Positions 17,783 through 26,636 are shown, counted from the first letter of the stretch. The stretch is DNA of 64,000 nt from JAHEAO01 sp942492375 (GCA_942492375.1 CALOEL010000002.1:62001-126000), one strand, 5' to 3'. Program-made: numbers and translations. Notes: generated by a model not told the origin, from the letters alone.

Positions 17783-20242
17783 TCAGAGGGCATGGCCGCG
17801 CCGCCGGCCATCCGCCACGCTGGCGCGGGCGAGACGGGCGATCTCGGGAACCGCAGCGCGCAGCTTTGCGTCGATTTGTTCGGCGACACCGGCCTGCGCG
17901 CCCCGCGCATCGATGCTGATGGTCACACCGCCAGAGCCGCTGCCTGATCTGCCCTGCCCCATCCCGCGTGCAACTTCGGCCCGCGACAGCACCCGTTCGC
18001 CGCGTTGCAGGATCGCCGGTACCTCGTCAGGCCGCAGACCCGCCCAGCCTCCCGCATGCATCCGCGGCGCGCCGGCAAAAGCCAGCGCCGGCACCATCCG
18101 GCTGGGACCGGGCGCGCCGACCATGCCGCCTGCGTGTTTGACCGGCGCGAAGATGCCGCCCAGCCCCGTCGAGAGCCAATCGGCCAGCGGTCCCAGCACA
18201 GAGTTCCTGAACGCCAGTGTCGCGAGATCGGCCAGGATCGAGGAAACCAGCGACTTGAAGTCGAGTTTTCCGGTGGTGACAAAGGTGCGGAACGCGCTCT
18301 CGGCAGACTGAAAGGCCGAGGTCAGGGTTTCGCCCAACCCCTTGCCCCAATCCATCGCGCCCCTGGCATAATCGGCCAGCGAGGTCGTAACCGCCCGCCA
18401 CCCGGTCGCGGCCTCTTCCGCCGCCTTCTTCGCTGCCGCTCCCGCACCGCCCGCGGACCGGCCCGCACCCTCAAAGCCCTCCGACAGGGCATCTGCTGCA
18501 TCGCCAGCGCGGTTCAGCGCCTCCTCGCCATCCGCGCCGGTGCCTGTGATGGCAGCTTTCAGTGCCTGCCACGCCGTCATCGGGCGCGACGCCGCGTCCG
18601 ACAGGATACCTGCGGCCTCGGCATATCCCGCCGCCCGTGAGCGGGCATCGCCCGCCATGCCGCCAAAGAGATCAGGCGCCTCGACATGGGTCTTGCCCAT
18701 CGCCGCGCGGAAGGCCTCCCCGGCAGCCGATCCCGCCGCCGCGGCCGCACCCGCAAACGGGTTCGCGATGCCGCCAAGATCGACCGGCGTGAGCGTGCCG
18801 ATCTGCAAGCCGCCTGTCCCCGTGGCCCAGTCCGGCAGCAGCGCCAGTGCGGCATTGAGCCCCTCGATGAAGCGGTTGATCCGGGTGACGACGGCGTTCA
18901 GCATCGCCTCGACGCCATCGATCAGACCATTGGCCGCCTGGAAGGCGAAATCGCCGATCGCCTGCGGCAATGCGCCCCAGATCGCCTTGATCGCGTCATA
19001 GGCGCCCTGGAAGGTGCCGACGGCACTGTTGCCCCAGCCGACGACCGCCGCGAGGGCGGAGTGCAAGCCGTCGTAGATTACCGCCTGCGCCCCCGCCCAG
19101 CCGGATTCAACCCGCGCCCAGGCGGAGGCGGCGGAGAGCGCGATGCGGCCCCAGACTTCTGCCGCCACGTCGCTGAGCAGCGCCATGGCAGTACCGACCC
19201 CGCCCACGTTCGACGCCAGCCGGGTGAACTGATAGACCAGTTCCCCTGCGCCCACGATAAGCGCACCGATGCCGGTACGGATCAGCGCCCCGCGCAAGAA
19301 CACGAGGGCGGTGGCAACCCCGCGCACCGAGAGGGCTGCTGCGGCAAGGCCTGCCACCCAGCGCCCGGCCATCACGGCGGCAAAGGTTGCGGCATAGGCG
19401 GCAAGACGTCCAAGGTTGTCGACGAGTGCTGTGATCGCGATGCCGATCGGCCCGGTGCCGCGCGCCATGCCGGCCAGCGCAGTGGCCACAGTTTCCAGCG
19501 CCGGGGCAACCGCGGCGGTCAGCCGGTTGGTGAGACCGATCCAGATCAGGCTCAGGCGCGCGATGGCATCGCCGGTCCGCTCGATCTGCGCGGCATCGCT
19601 GGCGCTCACCGCCACGCCGAAGTCGCGCACATCCTGCGCAGCCTCGCGCAGCGTGGCGGGGTCGATGCGCAGGAAGGCCAGTGCCGCCCTGTCGCCGAAC
19701 AGGTCCGAGGCGACAGCGGCGCGCTCGGCTTCCGGCACAAACCGGTTCAGCGCCTCCTGAATGGCGGTGATGCGCTTGTCGAGCGGCAGGGTCTGCAGTT
19801 CGGCTGCGGCCAGGTTCAGACGCTGCAGCGCTTTCACGGCCGATCCCGATCCTGTTGCCGCTTCGGATAGCCGCGTGGTCAGCTTCTTGGTGGCCTGTTC
19901 GATCTCGCCCATCGAGACACCGGCCAGCTCGCCAGCCCATGTCAGGGTCTGCACGCTCTCGACAGTCGTCTGCATTGATTGCGCCAGCTTGGCCTGCGCA
20001 TCGACCGTTTGCAGTCCCGAGCGGATCATCGCCACTCCCGCTGCCGCCGCGGCGACAGTCACCGCCGCCAGCGCGATCCCGGCCTTGCGGGCAAAACTGC
20101 CAAGCCGGGCATTGGCCAGGTCCATCTCGGTCGACAGACGGCCAAAGCCCCGCGCCCCTGCCTCGCCGACACCCGCCAGTTCGGCGCGCACCTGACGGCC
20201 GCCTTCGGCCACCAGGCGGACGGAGACGCGCTTTTCGGTCAT
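17783..20242 (-). CDS. Phage tail tape measure protein
   Basis: 819 residues, similar to lambda gpH (853). The N-terminus (RQVRAELAGVGEAGARGFGR) is followed by a helical stretch, a first hydrophobic segment (about 54-74), a central run of hydrophobic helices (~270-360), and a C-terminal region with ESAFRTFVTTGKLDFKSLVS and SILADLATLAFRNSVLGPL, a motif common at tape-measure C-termini. The protein sets tail length and enters the membrane during DNA delivery. It should adjoin the G/T genes, but a VapBC-type pair on the opposite strand (20307-20905) separates them. Confidence 0.88.
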   Translation of the reverse strand: MTEKRVSVRLVAEGGRQVRAELAGVGEAGARGFGRLSTEMDLANARLGSFARKAGIALAAVTVAAAAAGVAMIRSGLQTVDAQAKLAQSMQTTVESVQTLTWAGELAGVSMGEIEQATKKLTTRLSEAATGSGSAVKALQRLNLAAAELQTLPLDKRITAIQEALNRFVPEAERAAVASDLFGDRAALAFLRIDPATLREAAQDVRDFGVAVSASDAAQIERTGDAIARLSLIWIGLTNRLTAAVAPALETVATALAGMARGTGPIGIAITALVDNLGRLAAYAATFAAVMAGRWVAGLAAAALSVRGVATALVFLRGALIRTGIGALIVGAGELVYQFTRLASNVGGVGTAMALLSDVAAEVWGRIALSAASAWARVESGWAGAQAVIYDGLHSALAAVVGWGNSAVGTFQGAYDAIKAIWGALPQAIGDFAFQAANGLIDGVEAMLNAVVTRINRFIEGLNAALALLPDWATGTGGLQIGTLTPVDLGGIANPFAGAAAAAGSAAGEAFRAAMGKTHVEAPDLFGGMAGDARSRAAGYAEAAGILSDAASRPMTAWQALKAAITGTGADGEEALNRAGDAADALSEGFEGAGRSAGGAGAAAKKAAEEAATGWRAVTTSLADYARGAMDWGKGLGETLTSAFQSAESAFRTFVTTGKLDFKSLVSSILADLATLAFRNSVLGPLADWLSTGLGGIFAPVKHAGGMVGAPGPSRMVPALAFAGAPRMHAGGWAGLRPDEVPAILQRGERVLSRAEVARGMGQGRSGSGSGGVTISIDARGAQAGVAEQIDAKLRAAVPEIARLARASVADGRRRGHAL

Positions 20243-20306
20243 GGTTCAGAATCCTTGAAGTTCATCGCAAAACGTCTTACGTTTCTCTTATCGATCTAGC
20301 GAAGGT

Positions 20307-20525
20307 ATGATCATGTCAGAGACCGCAACCCTGTCCACGAAGTTCCAGATCTCGATTCCCAAGGCGATCCGGTCGGCGCAGCATTGGGAGGCCGGGCTGA
20401 CCTTTGCCTTCATCCCCAAGGGCACGGGCGTCCTTCTGGTCCCGGTCCCGAAGCGCGAGGCGCTGAAGGGCCTCGCGCGCGGGGCAACTGCCACCGACTA
20501 TCGTGACCGCGCGGATCGGTTCTGA
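20307..20525 (+). CDS. AbrB/VapB-type antitoxin, module 1
   Basis: 72 residues (ATG 20307 or 20313). It has a SpoVT/AbrB swapped-hairpin core (LSTKFQISIPKAIRSAQHWE, FIPKGTGVLLVPVP). Its last codon overlaps the toxin start by one base, the usual coupling in vapBC operons. It should neutralise the adjacent PIN toxin and repress the pair's promoter. It is transcribed against the phage late operon, in the gap between the tape measure and T genes. Confidence 0.82.
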   Translation: MIMSETATLSTKFQISIPKAIRSAQHWEAGLTFAFIPKGTGVLLVPVPKREALKGLARGATATDYRDRADRF

Positions 20526-20905
20526 TGATCCTTGTCGACACCTCGGCATGGATCGAATGGCTGATCGGCTCGCCAACCGGGGGCGAGGTTGCGAAACAAC
20601 TACCCGAACAGGCCGAGTGGCTTGTCCCGACCATGGTCCAGCTGGAACTGGCAAAATGGCTGACCCGCGAGGTCGGCGAGGACAAGGCGGATCAGGTGAT
20701 CGCCTTCACGCAGGTCTGTCAGGTCACCCCGCTCGATACCGAGATCGCGCTTGCAGCGGCCGAGGCCTGCCGGGCCCACAGGCTGGCGACGGCTGATGCC
20801 ATCATCTTCGCGACCGCGCAGTTGCGCGGCGCGATCCTTCTGACATGCGACGCGCATTTCGAGGGGCTTCCCGGTGTGACCTTGATCGAGAAGATCAAGA
20901 TCTGA
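20525..20905 (+). CDS. VapC-type PIN-domain toxin, module 1
   Basis: 126 residues. The PIN acidic residues are visible: Asp in ILVDTSAWIEWL, Glu in VQLELAKWL, Asp in LATADAIIFATA and Asp in LTCDAHFEGL. VapC toxins are Mg2+-dependent RNases, often cutting tRNA-fMet or rRNA. It ends 7 bp before the 3' end of the convergent T-like gene. All four acidic positions are kept, so activity is likely. Confidence 0.88.
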   Translation: MILVDTSAWIEWLIGSPTGGEVAKQLPEQAEWLVPTMVQLELAKWLTREVGEDKADQVIAFTQVCQVTPLDTEIALAAAEACRAHRLATADAIIFATAQLRGAILLTCDAHFEGLPGVTLIEKIKI

Positions 20906-20912
20906 ACACGGC

Positions 20913-21095
20913 TCAACTGGTCTCATCCATCTGTTCGTTCAGTTTGCGCACCATCACTGCCTCGATCTCGGGCAGCAGTTCGGCGGCGACCATAGGGTCG
21001 ATGCCAAGCGCCTGCGCCATGGCGAGAGCCGCGCCCAAATCCCAGCCGAGCACCGCACCCGGAACCACCCGCAACTGGCCGCCAAGGCGTCCCAC
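20913..21095 (-). CDS. Phage tail assembly chaperone T-like region (probably expressed by -1 frameshift from G)
   Basis: 60 residues from a GTG at 21095, but the frame stays open upstream through the end of the G-like gene, adding NRPQTQDGWQVWDLVGR. This frame is exactly -1 relative to G. The sequence resembles DUF1799-type proteins found after G in lambda-like phages. It is therefore best read as the C-terminal part of a G-T fusion, although separate initiation at the GTG is possible. Confidence 0.65.
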   Translation of the reverse strand: MGRLGGQLRVVPGAVLGWDLGAALAMAQALGIDPMVAAELLPEIEAVMVRKLNEQMDETS

Positions 21096-21136
21096 CAGAT
21101 CCCAGACCTGCCAGCCGTCCTGTGTTTGCGGCCGGT

Positions 21137-21610
21137 TCAGTTTTCTGGGGCAGTCGGAGCAAGTGCCCTCGCGGCCGCAGGGCCCGCGGCCCTTGCAGGG
21201 CTCGCAGGCCGCGCAGTAGCGGTCGCCCCCGCCGAAGGACCAGTCGGCAAGGGCGCGGAGACGTTTTTTTCCGCGTCCAGGATCAGGCCGCGGGCCACGT
21301 ATTGCGTCTGGAACGCCTCGAAGACCGGCCAGATTTCCAGAAGGGCGTCAATGCCTCCGGGGGTGACGGGCAGAAGGTTGCCAGCCTCATCGCCGACGCC
21401 CTCCCACTCCAACACGGCGCGGCGGGCGACGGCTTTCGCCATGGCCAGTGCCAGTTCCTCTGGGGAGGCGGTATCCGGCAAGGTTTCGATGGCCGGGTCG
21501 GCGCGGGCCGAGACCATCAGCGCGGTGGTCAAGGGGCCGACAAGCAAGCGCAGGCCGGGGGCGAGGTCCAGCCATTGCGGCGTGGCGGTCAGGTTCAGAC
21601 GGATCATCAA
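21137..21610 (-). CDS. Phage tail assembly chaperone (lambda gpG-like)
   Basis: 157 residues. A conserved N-terminus (RLNLTATPQWLDLAPGLRLL), a helical middle, and an Ala/Pro-rich C-terminal linker (TARPASPARAAGPAAARALA) occur in the G position between tube and tape measure genes. In lambda G and GT chaperones coat the tape measure before tube polymerisation. Its start overlaps the tube-gene stop. The end of the gene reads GCC CCA GAA AAC TGA with the -1 frame open beyond. Confidence 0.75.
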   Translation of the reverse strand: MMIRLNLTATPQWLDLAPGLRLLVGPLTTALMVSARADPAIETLPDTASPEELALAMAKAVARRAVLEWEGVGDEAGNLLPVTPGGIDALLEIWPVFEAFQTQYVARGLILDAEKNVSAPLPTGPSAGATATARPASPARAAGPAAARALAPTAPEN

Positions 21611-22545
21611 TAGGTCTCCACATCATTGATCAGGGTTGCGGTGCACATCCGGCCAATCGTGGCGTCACGCGCCGCCTGCCAGTCGAAACTCGCCTGCACG
21701 CCCTGCGGCCCGGAAATCTCGATCCGAGGGCGCGGCAGGTAGACGGCGTGAATGCTGAAGGTGAAGCTCTCGCCGGAGGGCAGGACATAGGCAAACTCGA
21801 TCTCGCAGGGATCGCCGTTGATCGCTTGTGTCACCAGCGTGCTGTCGGCAAAGCGAACCTCGATCCGGCCGGTCAGAGCTGCGATGGACGGATCCGCCCC
21901 GTCGATCTTGCCATCGCTGCGGATGGTCTCGATGCGGTCGAGATTGTTGGCATAGGTGATCTCCGCCGAGACGACATTGCCCAGCGCCGCGCCGTTCCGG
22001 CTGATCGCACCGTTGAAATGGCCGAACCGCTTCAGCGCCAGTTCTGCGGGCGCCCCCGCGCCGGTGGTCGGGGCGATGGTCTCGCCCTGCGCCACCAGCC
22101 GCGCGGTCGCGGTCAAGAGTCCCGAGCGCTGTACCTGCCAGGACAGCTGATCCAGCAAGCAACCAGAATACATTGCATAACGCGGCACCTCGGGCATGGC
22201 GGTCTCGATTGACATCGACGGCAGGACCCAGCCGCCCGAACGGAACTCGTGGGTGTAGGGGCCAATGCCGGAGGTGACCGGATCGCCAAACGCTGCCTTG
22301 AGCCAGAACCCGAAGGCCTCGGCGTCGATCGGCACTATCACATCGCCATCTGCCGTCACCGCGTCCTTGATCGGGGCGAGCGGGTCGCGGCCATAGCCTA
22401 GCAACTCGCTGTTCAGCAGCGGCTGCTCGGAGCCCAGCGAGGTGCGGGCGAACGGCATTCTGGTGAAACCGCCGACCGGCGGCGTGCCGTAAACCGTCTC
22501 AAAGCCGAGCGCCATCTGCGCCCGCGCGCCTTGCGCACGTGCCAT
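21607..22545 (-). CDS. Phage major tail tube protein
   Basis: 312 residues. GFETVYGTPPVGGFTRMPFA at the N-terminus, then YTHEFRSGGWVLPSMSIE and alternating beta segments, match the Phage_tube_2 type used by many siphophages. It is longer than lambda gpV (246), leaving room for a decorating C-terminal domain. Hexamers of this protein build the tail tube. It starts ~15 bp after the U-like gene stop. Confidence 0.85.
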   Translation of the reverse strand: MARAQGARAQMALGFETVYGTPPVGGFTRMPFARTSLGSEQPLLNSELLGYGRDPLAPIKDAVTADGDVIVPIDAEAFGFWLKAAFGDPVTSGIGPYTHEFRSGGWVLPSMSIETAMPEVPRYAMYSGCLLDQLSWQVQRSGLLTATARLVAQGETIAPTTGAGAPAELALKRFGHFNGAISRNGAALGNVVSAEITYANNLDRIETIRSDGKIDGADPSIAALTGRIEVRFADSTLVTQAINGDPCEIEFAYVLPSGESFTFSIHAVYLPRPRIEISGPQGVQASFDWQAARDATIGRMCTATLINDVETY

Positions 22546-22569
22546 GTCTTTCTCCTTGTTGTCGGGGTG

Positions 22570-22992
22570 TCAGGCCAGGGGGCCGGTGGTGGTGTAATGC
22601 AAGACGACGGTGATCACCGCCGCCTTGAGCGCCGCTGCGCCTTCTACTGGCAGATCGACGGAGGCCGGGGCTTCAGGTTCGACCCAGTCACAAAGGCCGC
22701 CAAGTGTGCGGTCAGCGTCCAAGGCTGTGCAGATGGCGGCGATCAGAGTGTCGAAGGCAGTGGCACGGCCGGTGCCCGCCTGGACGACGACCTCCAGTTC
22801 TGCTCGGTGCTGGTAGTGATAGCGCAGCGGCGACAACGTCACCTCTGGTTCGCCCGGCTGGCCATCTCGCAGAATGATCAGGCCCGCCGCCGGGATCCGC
22901 TCGGGCAAGACTTCATCGCGCAAGACAGTGGCGGCAAGCGGAAGCAGCCGCGCATGCAGCGCTGCGAGGATGGTTTCGCGGGTGGTAGGCAT
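22570..22992 (-). CDS. Phage tail terminator (lambda gpU-like)
   Basis: 140 residues from ATG 22992 (MPTTRETILAALHARLLPLA); the longer open frame to 23073 lacks a better start. Size and position match lambda gpU (131 residues), which caps the tail tube. RIPAAGLIILRDGQPGEPEV and a final HYTTTGPLA strand are visible. The GFA-family gene on the other strand lies between this gene and the Z-like gene. Confidence 0.72.
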   Translation of the reverse strand: MPTTRETILAALHARLLPLAATVLRDEVLPERIPAAGLIILRDGQPGEPEVTLSPLRYHYQHRAELEVVVQAGTGRATAFDTLIAAICTALDADRTLGGLCDWVEPEAPASVDLPVEGAAALKAAVITVVLHYTTTGPLA

Positions 22993-23222
22993 TTTGAACC
23001 TGAGATGGTTGAAAAGTGGATTGCGGCGCTCTGGATGCGAAGAGAACACCTTGTCGTCATGTTCGGCGCTCAACCGTTGCGGGCTTTTATTTGGCGAGCG
23101 GCGAAGGTCCGCAAGCGTGCAATAGTCAATCAGCGCTCTTAATCTCCCTCAGATCGAGCCTGCTCGTTCTACAAAGTTGTGTGCTATAATGAAAATATTG
23201 GAGATTAGGGAAGGAGAACATC

Positions 23223-23651
23223 ATGCCGGATACACATAAGGGTCAGTGTTTTTGCGGCGCAGTTGAAATTGAAGTGACGGGCGAGCCCGCTGGCATGGGC
23301 TACTGCCATTGTGAAAGTTGCCGAACATGGTCAGCCGGGCCGGTCAACGCGTTCACCCTCTGGGACCCGGACAAGGTTAAGGTGGTGAAGGGCGAAAAGC
23401 ACATCAGGCAATATAACAGGACCGAAAACAGCGATCGAAAATGGTGCGACAAGTGTGGCGGTCATTTGATGGCCGGACACCCTGGCCTCAATCTCACAGA
23501 TGTCTATGCGGCAATCATACCGAGCCTTGAGTTCAAGCCCGGCATCCACGTGAACTATTCTGAAACCGTGCTTCCGATGAAGGATGGTCTGCCTAAAATG
23601 AAGGACTTTCCGTCAGAGTTCGGCGGTTCAGGAGATACCGTTCCCGAGTAG
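23223..23651 (+). CDS. GFA-family (glutathione-dependent formaldehyde-activating-like) zinc protein
   Basis: 142 residues with the GFA zinc-ligand pattern: GQCFCGAVE, GYCHCESCRTW and KWCDKCGGHL. Members are small zinc-sulfur proteins; only a few act on S-hydroxymethyl-glutathione, so the reaction is open here. GGAGAA lies upstream of the ATG. It is on the strand opposite the phage late operon with its own non-coding flanks (~230 and ~170 bp), like a cargo gene. Confidence 0.88.
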   Translation: MPDTHKGQCFCGAVEIEVTGEPAGMGYCHCESCRTWSAGPVNAFTLWDPDKVKVVKGEKHIRQYNRTENSDRKWCDKCGGHLMAGHPGLNLTDVYAAIIPSLEFKPGIHVNYSETVLPMKDGLPKMKDFPSEFGGSGDTVPE

Positions 23652-23818
23652 GCCGAAGAGGGCGATTTATTTTGCCTGCCACCCGCTACGTGACTGCGGC
23701 GGGTGGCGTGTTTGAATGTCCGGAAAGTCCGCTTCTCCAATTGGGTCCCCGGGGCAGTGAAGGTCGGCGGCCCTTCCCGGGCGGTCAAATTTCGTCGGCT
23801 TCGATAAACTGCAGTGGT

Positions 23819-24448
23819 TCAATATTTGCCTTCCGCCCATTTCGCCACGATCCCCCCCGGCACGCCATTCACCGCCCACGTGGCATCCCGTGCCAGATCC
23901 AGCCGCTTGCGCAACTTGACCTGCGGCACCAGCAGGAAGATCGGCACGGTCGCCGCTCCACGTCCCGTCTTCGATTTTGAGGCCACGGCGCGTCCTCTGT
24001 TGTTCAAGCGCCCCTCTGCCACCAGCAGGCTCGGCCCTCGACGCCGATAGACAAACCGCAGGCGCAGACCGGTGCGGTGTTCCCATTCGCCGGGTGTGAT
24101 GCGGCCGCCCTTGGCGCTTTTTCCTGCAGCCGGGGTAGGGATTGCTAACCAGAAGCCGTTCTTGGACCGGATCAGTGGCCCGGTATCATGGGCGCCGATG
24201 ATTACCGGCGCGTTCGACCAGACCAGCACCGCGGCATTCAGGCTGTCGCCCGCCTTAGGATAGGTGGCGAGCCGGATCGAATTGCCAAGTCTTGTGCCAA
24301 GGCCCGCTCCGGTGATCTGCGAGCGCCAGGCGGATTTCAGGGAGGTGCCAGCCTCGCGCATTGCCGCCGACACGGCCTTTTCGCCGGCAGCGATTTCCGC
24401 CTGCATCAGGGCGGCGATGTCGGGGCGGATGTCAAGCTTCAGCTTCAT
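23819..24448 (-). CDS. Phage tail completion protein (lambda gpZ-like, DUF6441 type)
   Basis: 209 residues. The helical N-terminus (DIAALMQAEIAAGEKAVSAA) is followed by a basic, beta-rich body (GEWEHRTGLRLRFVYRRRGP). Size and position match lambda gpZ (192), which acts at the neck or tail end. It overlaps the FII-like gene by 4 bp. Family membership is a resemblance call. Confidence 0.7.
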   Translation of the reverse strand: MKLKLDIRPDIAALMQAEIAAGEKAVSAAMREAGTSLKSAWRSQITGAGLGTRLGNSIRLATYPKAGDSLNAAVLVWSNAPVIIGAHDTGPLIRSKNGFWLAIPTPAAGKSAKGGRITPGEWEHRTGLRLRFVYRRRGPSLLVAEGRLNNRGRAVASKSKTGRGAATVPIFLLVPQVKLRKRLDLARDATWAVNGVPGGIVAKWAEGKY

Positions 24449-24759
24449 GACGGTCGCAGATCCAGCGTCCAGACAAGACGCTCGCGGTCACGCGTGGGCT
24501 CGCCCTGGATGGTGTAGCTGTCACTGCCGACCACGATCAAATCGCCGGGGCGGGGATCGACTAGGTCTGAGACACACACATCCACCATCATGGTGTCGCT
24601 GACAAGACGGGCCGCGCCGAATTCGGTGATGCGATCCGGGGCGCGGCGGATGACACGAATGGGCCCTTCATCGGACGTAGTGGCGGAGATCCAGAGTGCG
24701 GTCACCGCCATGGAGGGGTTGGCATAGATCCGATCCATGGCGGCGGCAAAGACGGTCAT
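24445..24759 (-). CDS. Phage head-tail joining protein (lambda gpFII-like)
   Basis: 104 residues, mostly beta, with VDVCVSDLVDPRPGDLIVVG and YTIQGEPTRDRERLVWTLDL. Lambda gpFII (117 residues) has the same position and a similar beta-barrel plan; it attaches the tail to the filled head. It begins 9 bp after the capsid gene stop. Confidence 0.7.
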   Translation of the reverse strand: MTVFAAAMDRIYANPSMAVTALWISATTSDEGPIRVIRRAPDRITEFGAARLVSDTMMVDVCVSDLVDPRPGDLIVVGSDSYTIQGEPTRDRERLVWTLDLRPS

Positions 24760-24768
24760 GGCGCGCCG

Positions 24769-25791
24769 TTAGTTCGAGCTGTGCAGGCGGATCGCGATGC
24801 GCGGTCGCTTGTTGACCGGCAGGATCGAGGCCTCGGTCATCAGATCAATCCAGCGACCTTTCTCATCCAGATGCTGGCGCGCATAGAGTGGCAGGCCCAG
24901 GGTATTGGCTGCCTCCAGCAGATTGGCCGGACCGCCATAGGTGGTGAAGGTGTCGATTGTGCCCAGCGGGAAAGCGATGCCTTCGCTGGCGGGAACCAGC
25001 CGTTCGGCGGCCCTGGTCGAGAGGGTGACGGTGCCACTGTATTCCTCGAACAGGATCCCGGCGAAGGGGAAGTTACGGCGCACATCCTCGCGCAGCGGCT
25101 GGGCGCCGGTTGCAGCATAGAACTTGTAGGCTTCCTCGGTTTTGGTATGCGCGATCAGCTTGTCGAAGAACTCGCGGCTGACGAGGGCATGGACCGAGGA
25201 CATCGCTTCCCCCAGGAGGTTGTCCTCGACTGCCCGCAGCACTTCGCGGACCTTGCCCTGCACATTGGTGCCAGCGGTGCCCAGCAGAAAGTCCACTGAG
25301 ATCTGCGCCAGTCCAAACTCGGTGAAGTAATTGTAAAGCGTGGTGCCGGCGCCATCTTTCACGATACCGCGCAGCGCATTCATTTCCATATATTCGCGGG
25401 TCTGGGCGTGCTTGCGGCGCATCAGCGTCAGCTTGCGGTTCATCACCTCGACTAGCGGGTCAGCGGCGTCAAAAGCGCCCAGCGCCGGGCTTCCCTGAAT
25501 ATCACCCGGCAGCACCACGTCGTCATGCGGGATCCAGGGCAGCGCAAAGCTGCGCATTGAACGGCCCTCGCGAGTGCCGACGGTGGCGGGGCCGCCAAGG
25601 GGAACCGACGGCAGCAGGCTCAGCACACCCTCATATTGCTCGATGATCACCGAACGCTGGCTGACGCCTTCAAAGCGGAACAGGCCGATCTGGCCGAGGC
25701 GGGTGTAGAGGTTGGGCAGGATGTTGATGGCCTGCGTCATCTCCGCCAGCGAATAGCCGCCAGCGTCAAAGGGATTGCGGATCAAGGTCAT
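24769..25791 (-). CDS. Phage major capsid protein (lambda gpE family)
   Basis: 340 residues against 341 for lambda gpE. Family features include NPFDAGGYSLAEMTQAINIL at the N-terminus, the central EYMEMNALRGIVKDGAGTTL and a C-terminal KGRWIDLMTEASILPVNKRP. It builds the icosahedral shell together with the gpD-like decoration protein encoded just before it. The frame is intact. Confidence 0.93.
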   Translation of the reverse strand: MTLIRNPFDAGGYSLAEMTQAINILPNLYTRLGQIGLFRFEGVSQRSVIIEQYEGVLSLLPSVPLGGPATVGTREGRSMRSFALPWIPHDDVVLPGDIQGSPALGAFDAADPLVEVMNRKLTLMRRKHAQTREYMEMNALRGIVKDGAGTTLYNYFTEFGLAQISVDFLLGTAGTNVQGKVREVLRAVEDNLLGEAMSSVHALVSREFFDKLIAHTKTEEAYKFYAATGAQPLREDVRRNFPFAGILFEEYSGTVTLSTRAAERLVPASEGIAFPLGTIDTFTTYGGPANLLEAANTLGLPLYARQHLDEKGRWIDLMTEASILPVNKRPRIAIRLHSSN

Positions 25792-25823
25792 GGGGAGCTC
25801 CGGGGGTGAAGGGGGATCTGGCG

Positions 25824-26204
25824 TCAGACGCCGTCGCGCGGGATGATGCCGATGGCGGCGAGCTGGCCGAGTTTGGTGGTGATCTTGGCGCCGTCATCGA
25901 CCGTGGCGTCATAAGCAAGGCCGGCGCCGGATACGATCGAGGGACCGCGTGCGACCACGATCCCGGTGGCATCGGCGAGCGTGGCGTCGACGGCATAAAG
26001 CAGGACGGCGCTGGCCGTTTGCGCGCCGTCCGCGCCGCCGCTGGTCGCGAGCTTGTATTTGCCGCTGGCGGTGATCTTGCCCAGCACGGCGCCGACCGGG
26101 TAGGGCATGCCCGCCAGCAGGGTCACGGTTTCGCGGGTGTAGTTCGGGTTGACCTCATATTTGAGGACATGACCGATGCTGGGCGGTTGGGTCAGGACAG
26201 GCAT
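25824..26204 (-). CDS. Phage head decoration protein (lambda gpD-like)
   Basis: 126 residues. KYEVNPNYTRETVTLLAGMP, YPVGAVLGKITASGKYKLAT and VLLYAVDATLADATGIVVAR match the gpD trimer fold (lambda 110 residues). It stabilises the expanded capsid against DNA pressure. It is encoded between protease/scaffold and capsid genes, as in lambda. Confidence 0.88.
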   Translation of the reverse strand: MPVLTQPPSIGHVLKYEVNPNYTRETVTLLAGMPYPVGAVLGKITASGKYKLATSGGADGAQTASAVLLYAVDATLADATGIVVARGPSIVSGAGLAYDATVDDGAKITTKLGQLAAIGIIPRDGV

Positions 26205-26243
26205 GGTTCAGTCTCCGGGTGGGCGGGTGTGAGGGGAGGGTGA

Positions 26244-26636
26244 TCAGCGCCGTGCGTCGGTCGCCGCCTTTTTCGCGGCGGCGATGATCGGGCTGTCTTT
26301 TGGCGCAGTGGCGGCCGGGGCGGTGGCGATGATGCCCGCGGCATCGCTGCGGGCGGCGAGATCGGCCAGTACGCGCGCGCGAATGGCTTCGGGCTTGAGG
26401 CCCCGGGTCACGGCATCGGCTGCATCGATATTCACGCCGAGCCGTCCCGCCTGCGCGCAGACCTGCGCCACCTCGGCCGCCTCGGCGCGGACAGCACCGG
26501 CGGTCATGGCCGCGGCATCGGGCGTTGGCGCAGCTGTTGAGATGGGCGGCTCAGGTGCCGTCTGCGCCACCGTTGCTGCGGGCGTGGCGGCGGCCGGGGC
26601 CGGGTTCGGGGCGTCGGTGGGCGTGGTGGTCATCAT
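26244..26636 (-). CDS. Candidate nested scaffold gene (lambda Nu3-like internal start)
   Basis: Within the protease gene an in-frame ATG-ATG pair (26636 and 26633) is preceded by GAAAGGGTCCC, a plausible ribosome site. Initiation there gives a ~130-residue protein made only of the helical scaffold tail (MMTTTPTDAPNPAPAAATPA...). Lambda produces Nu3 in the same way from the C gene. This is inferred by analogy and from the local ribosome site. Confidence 0.5.
   Translation of the reverse strand: MMTTTPTDAPNPAPAAATPAATVAQTAPEPPISTAAPTPDAAAMTAGAVRAEAAEVAQVCAQAGRLGVNIDAADAVTRGLKPEAIRARVLADLAARSDAAGIIATAPAATAPKDSPIIAAAKKAATDARR

Noticed and set aside
18686..19870. Rightward 394-codon frame over the tape measure gene
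   Set aside because: Antisense shadow of an intact tape measure protein.
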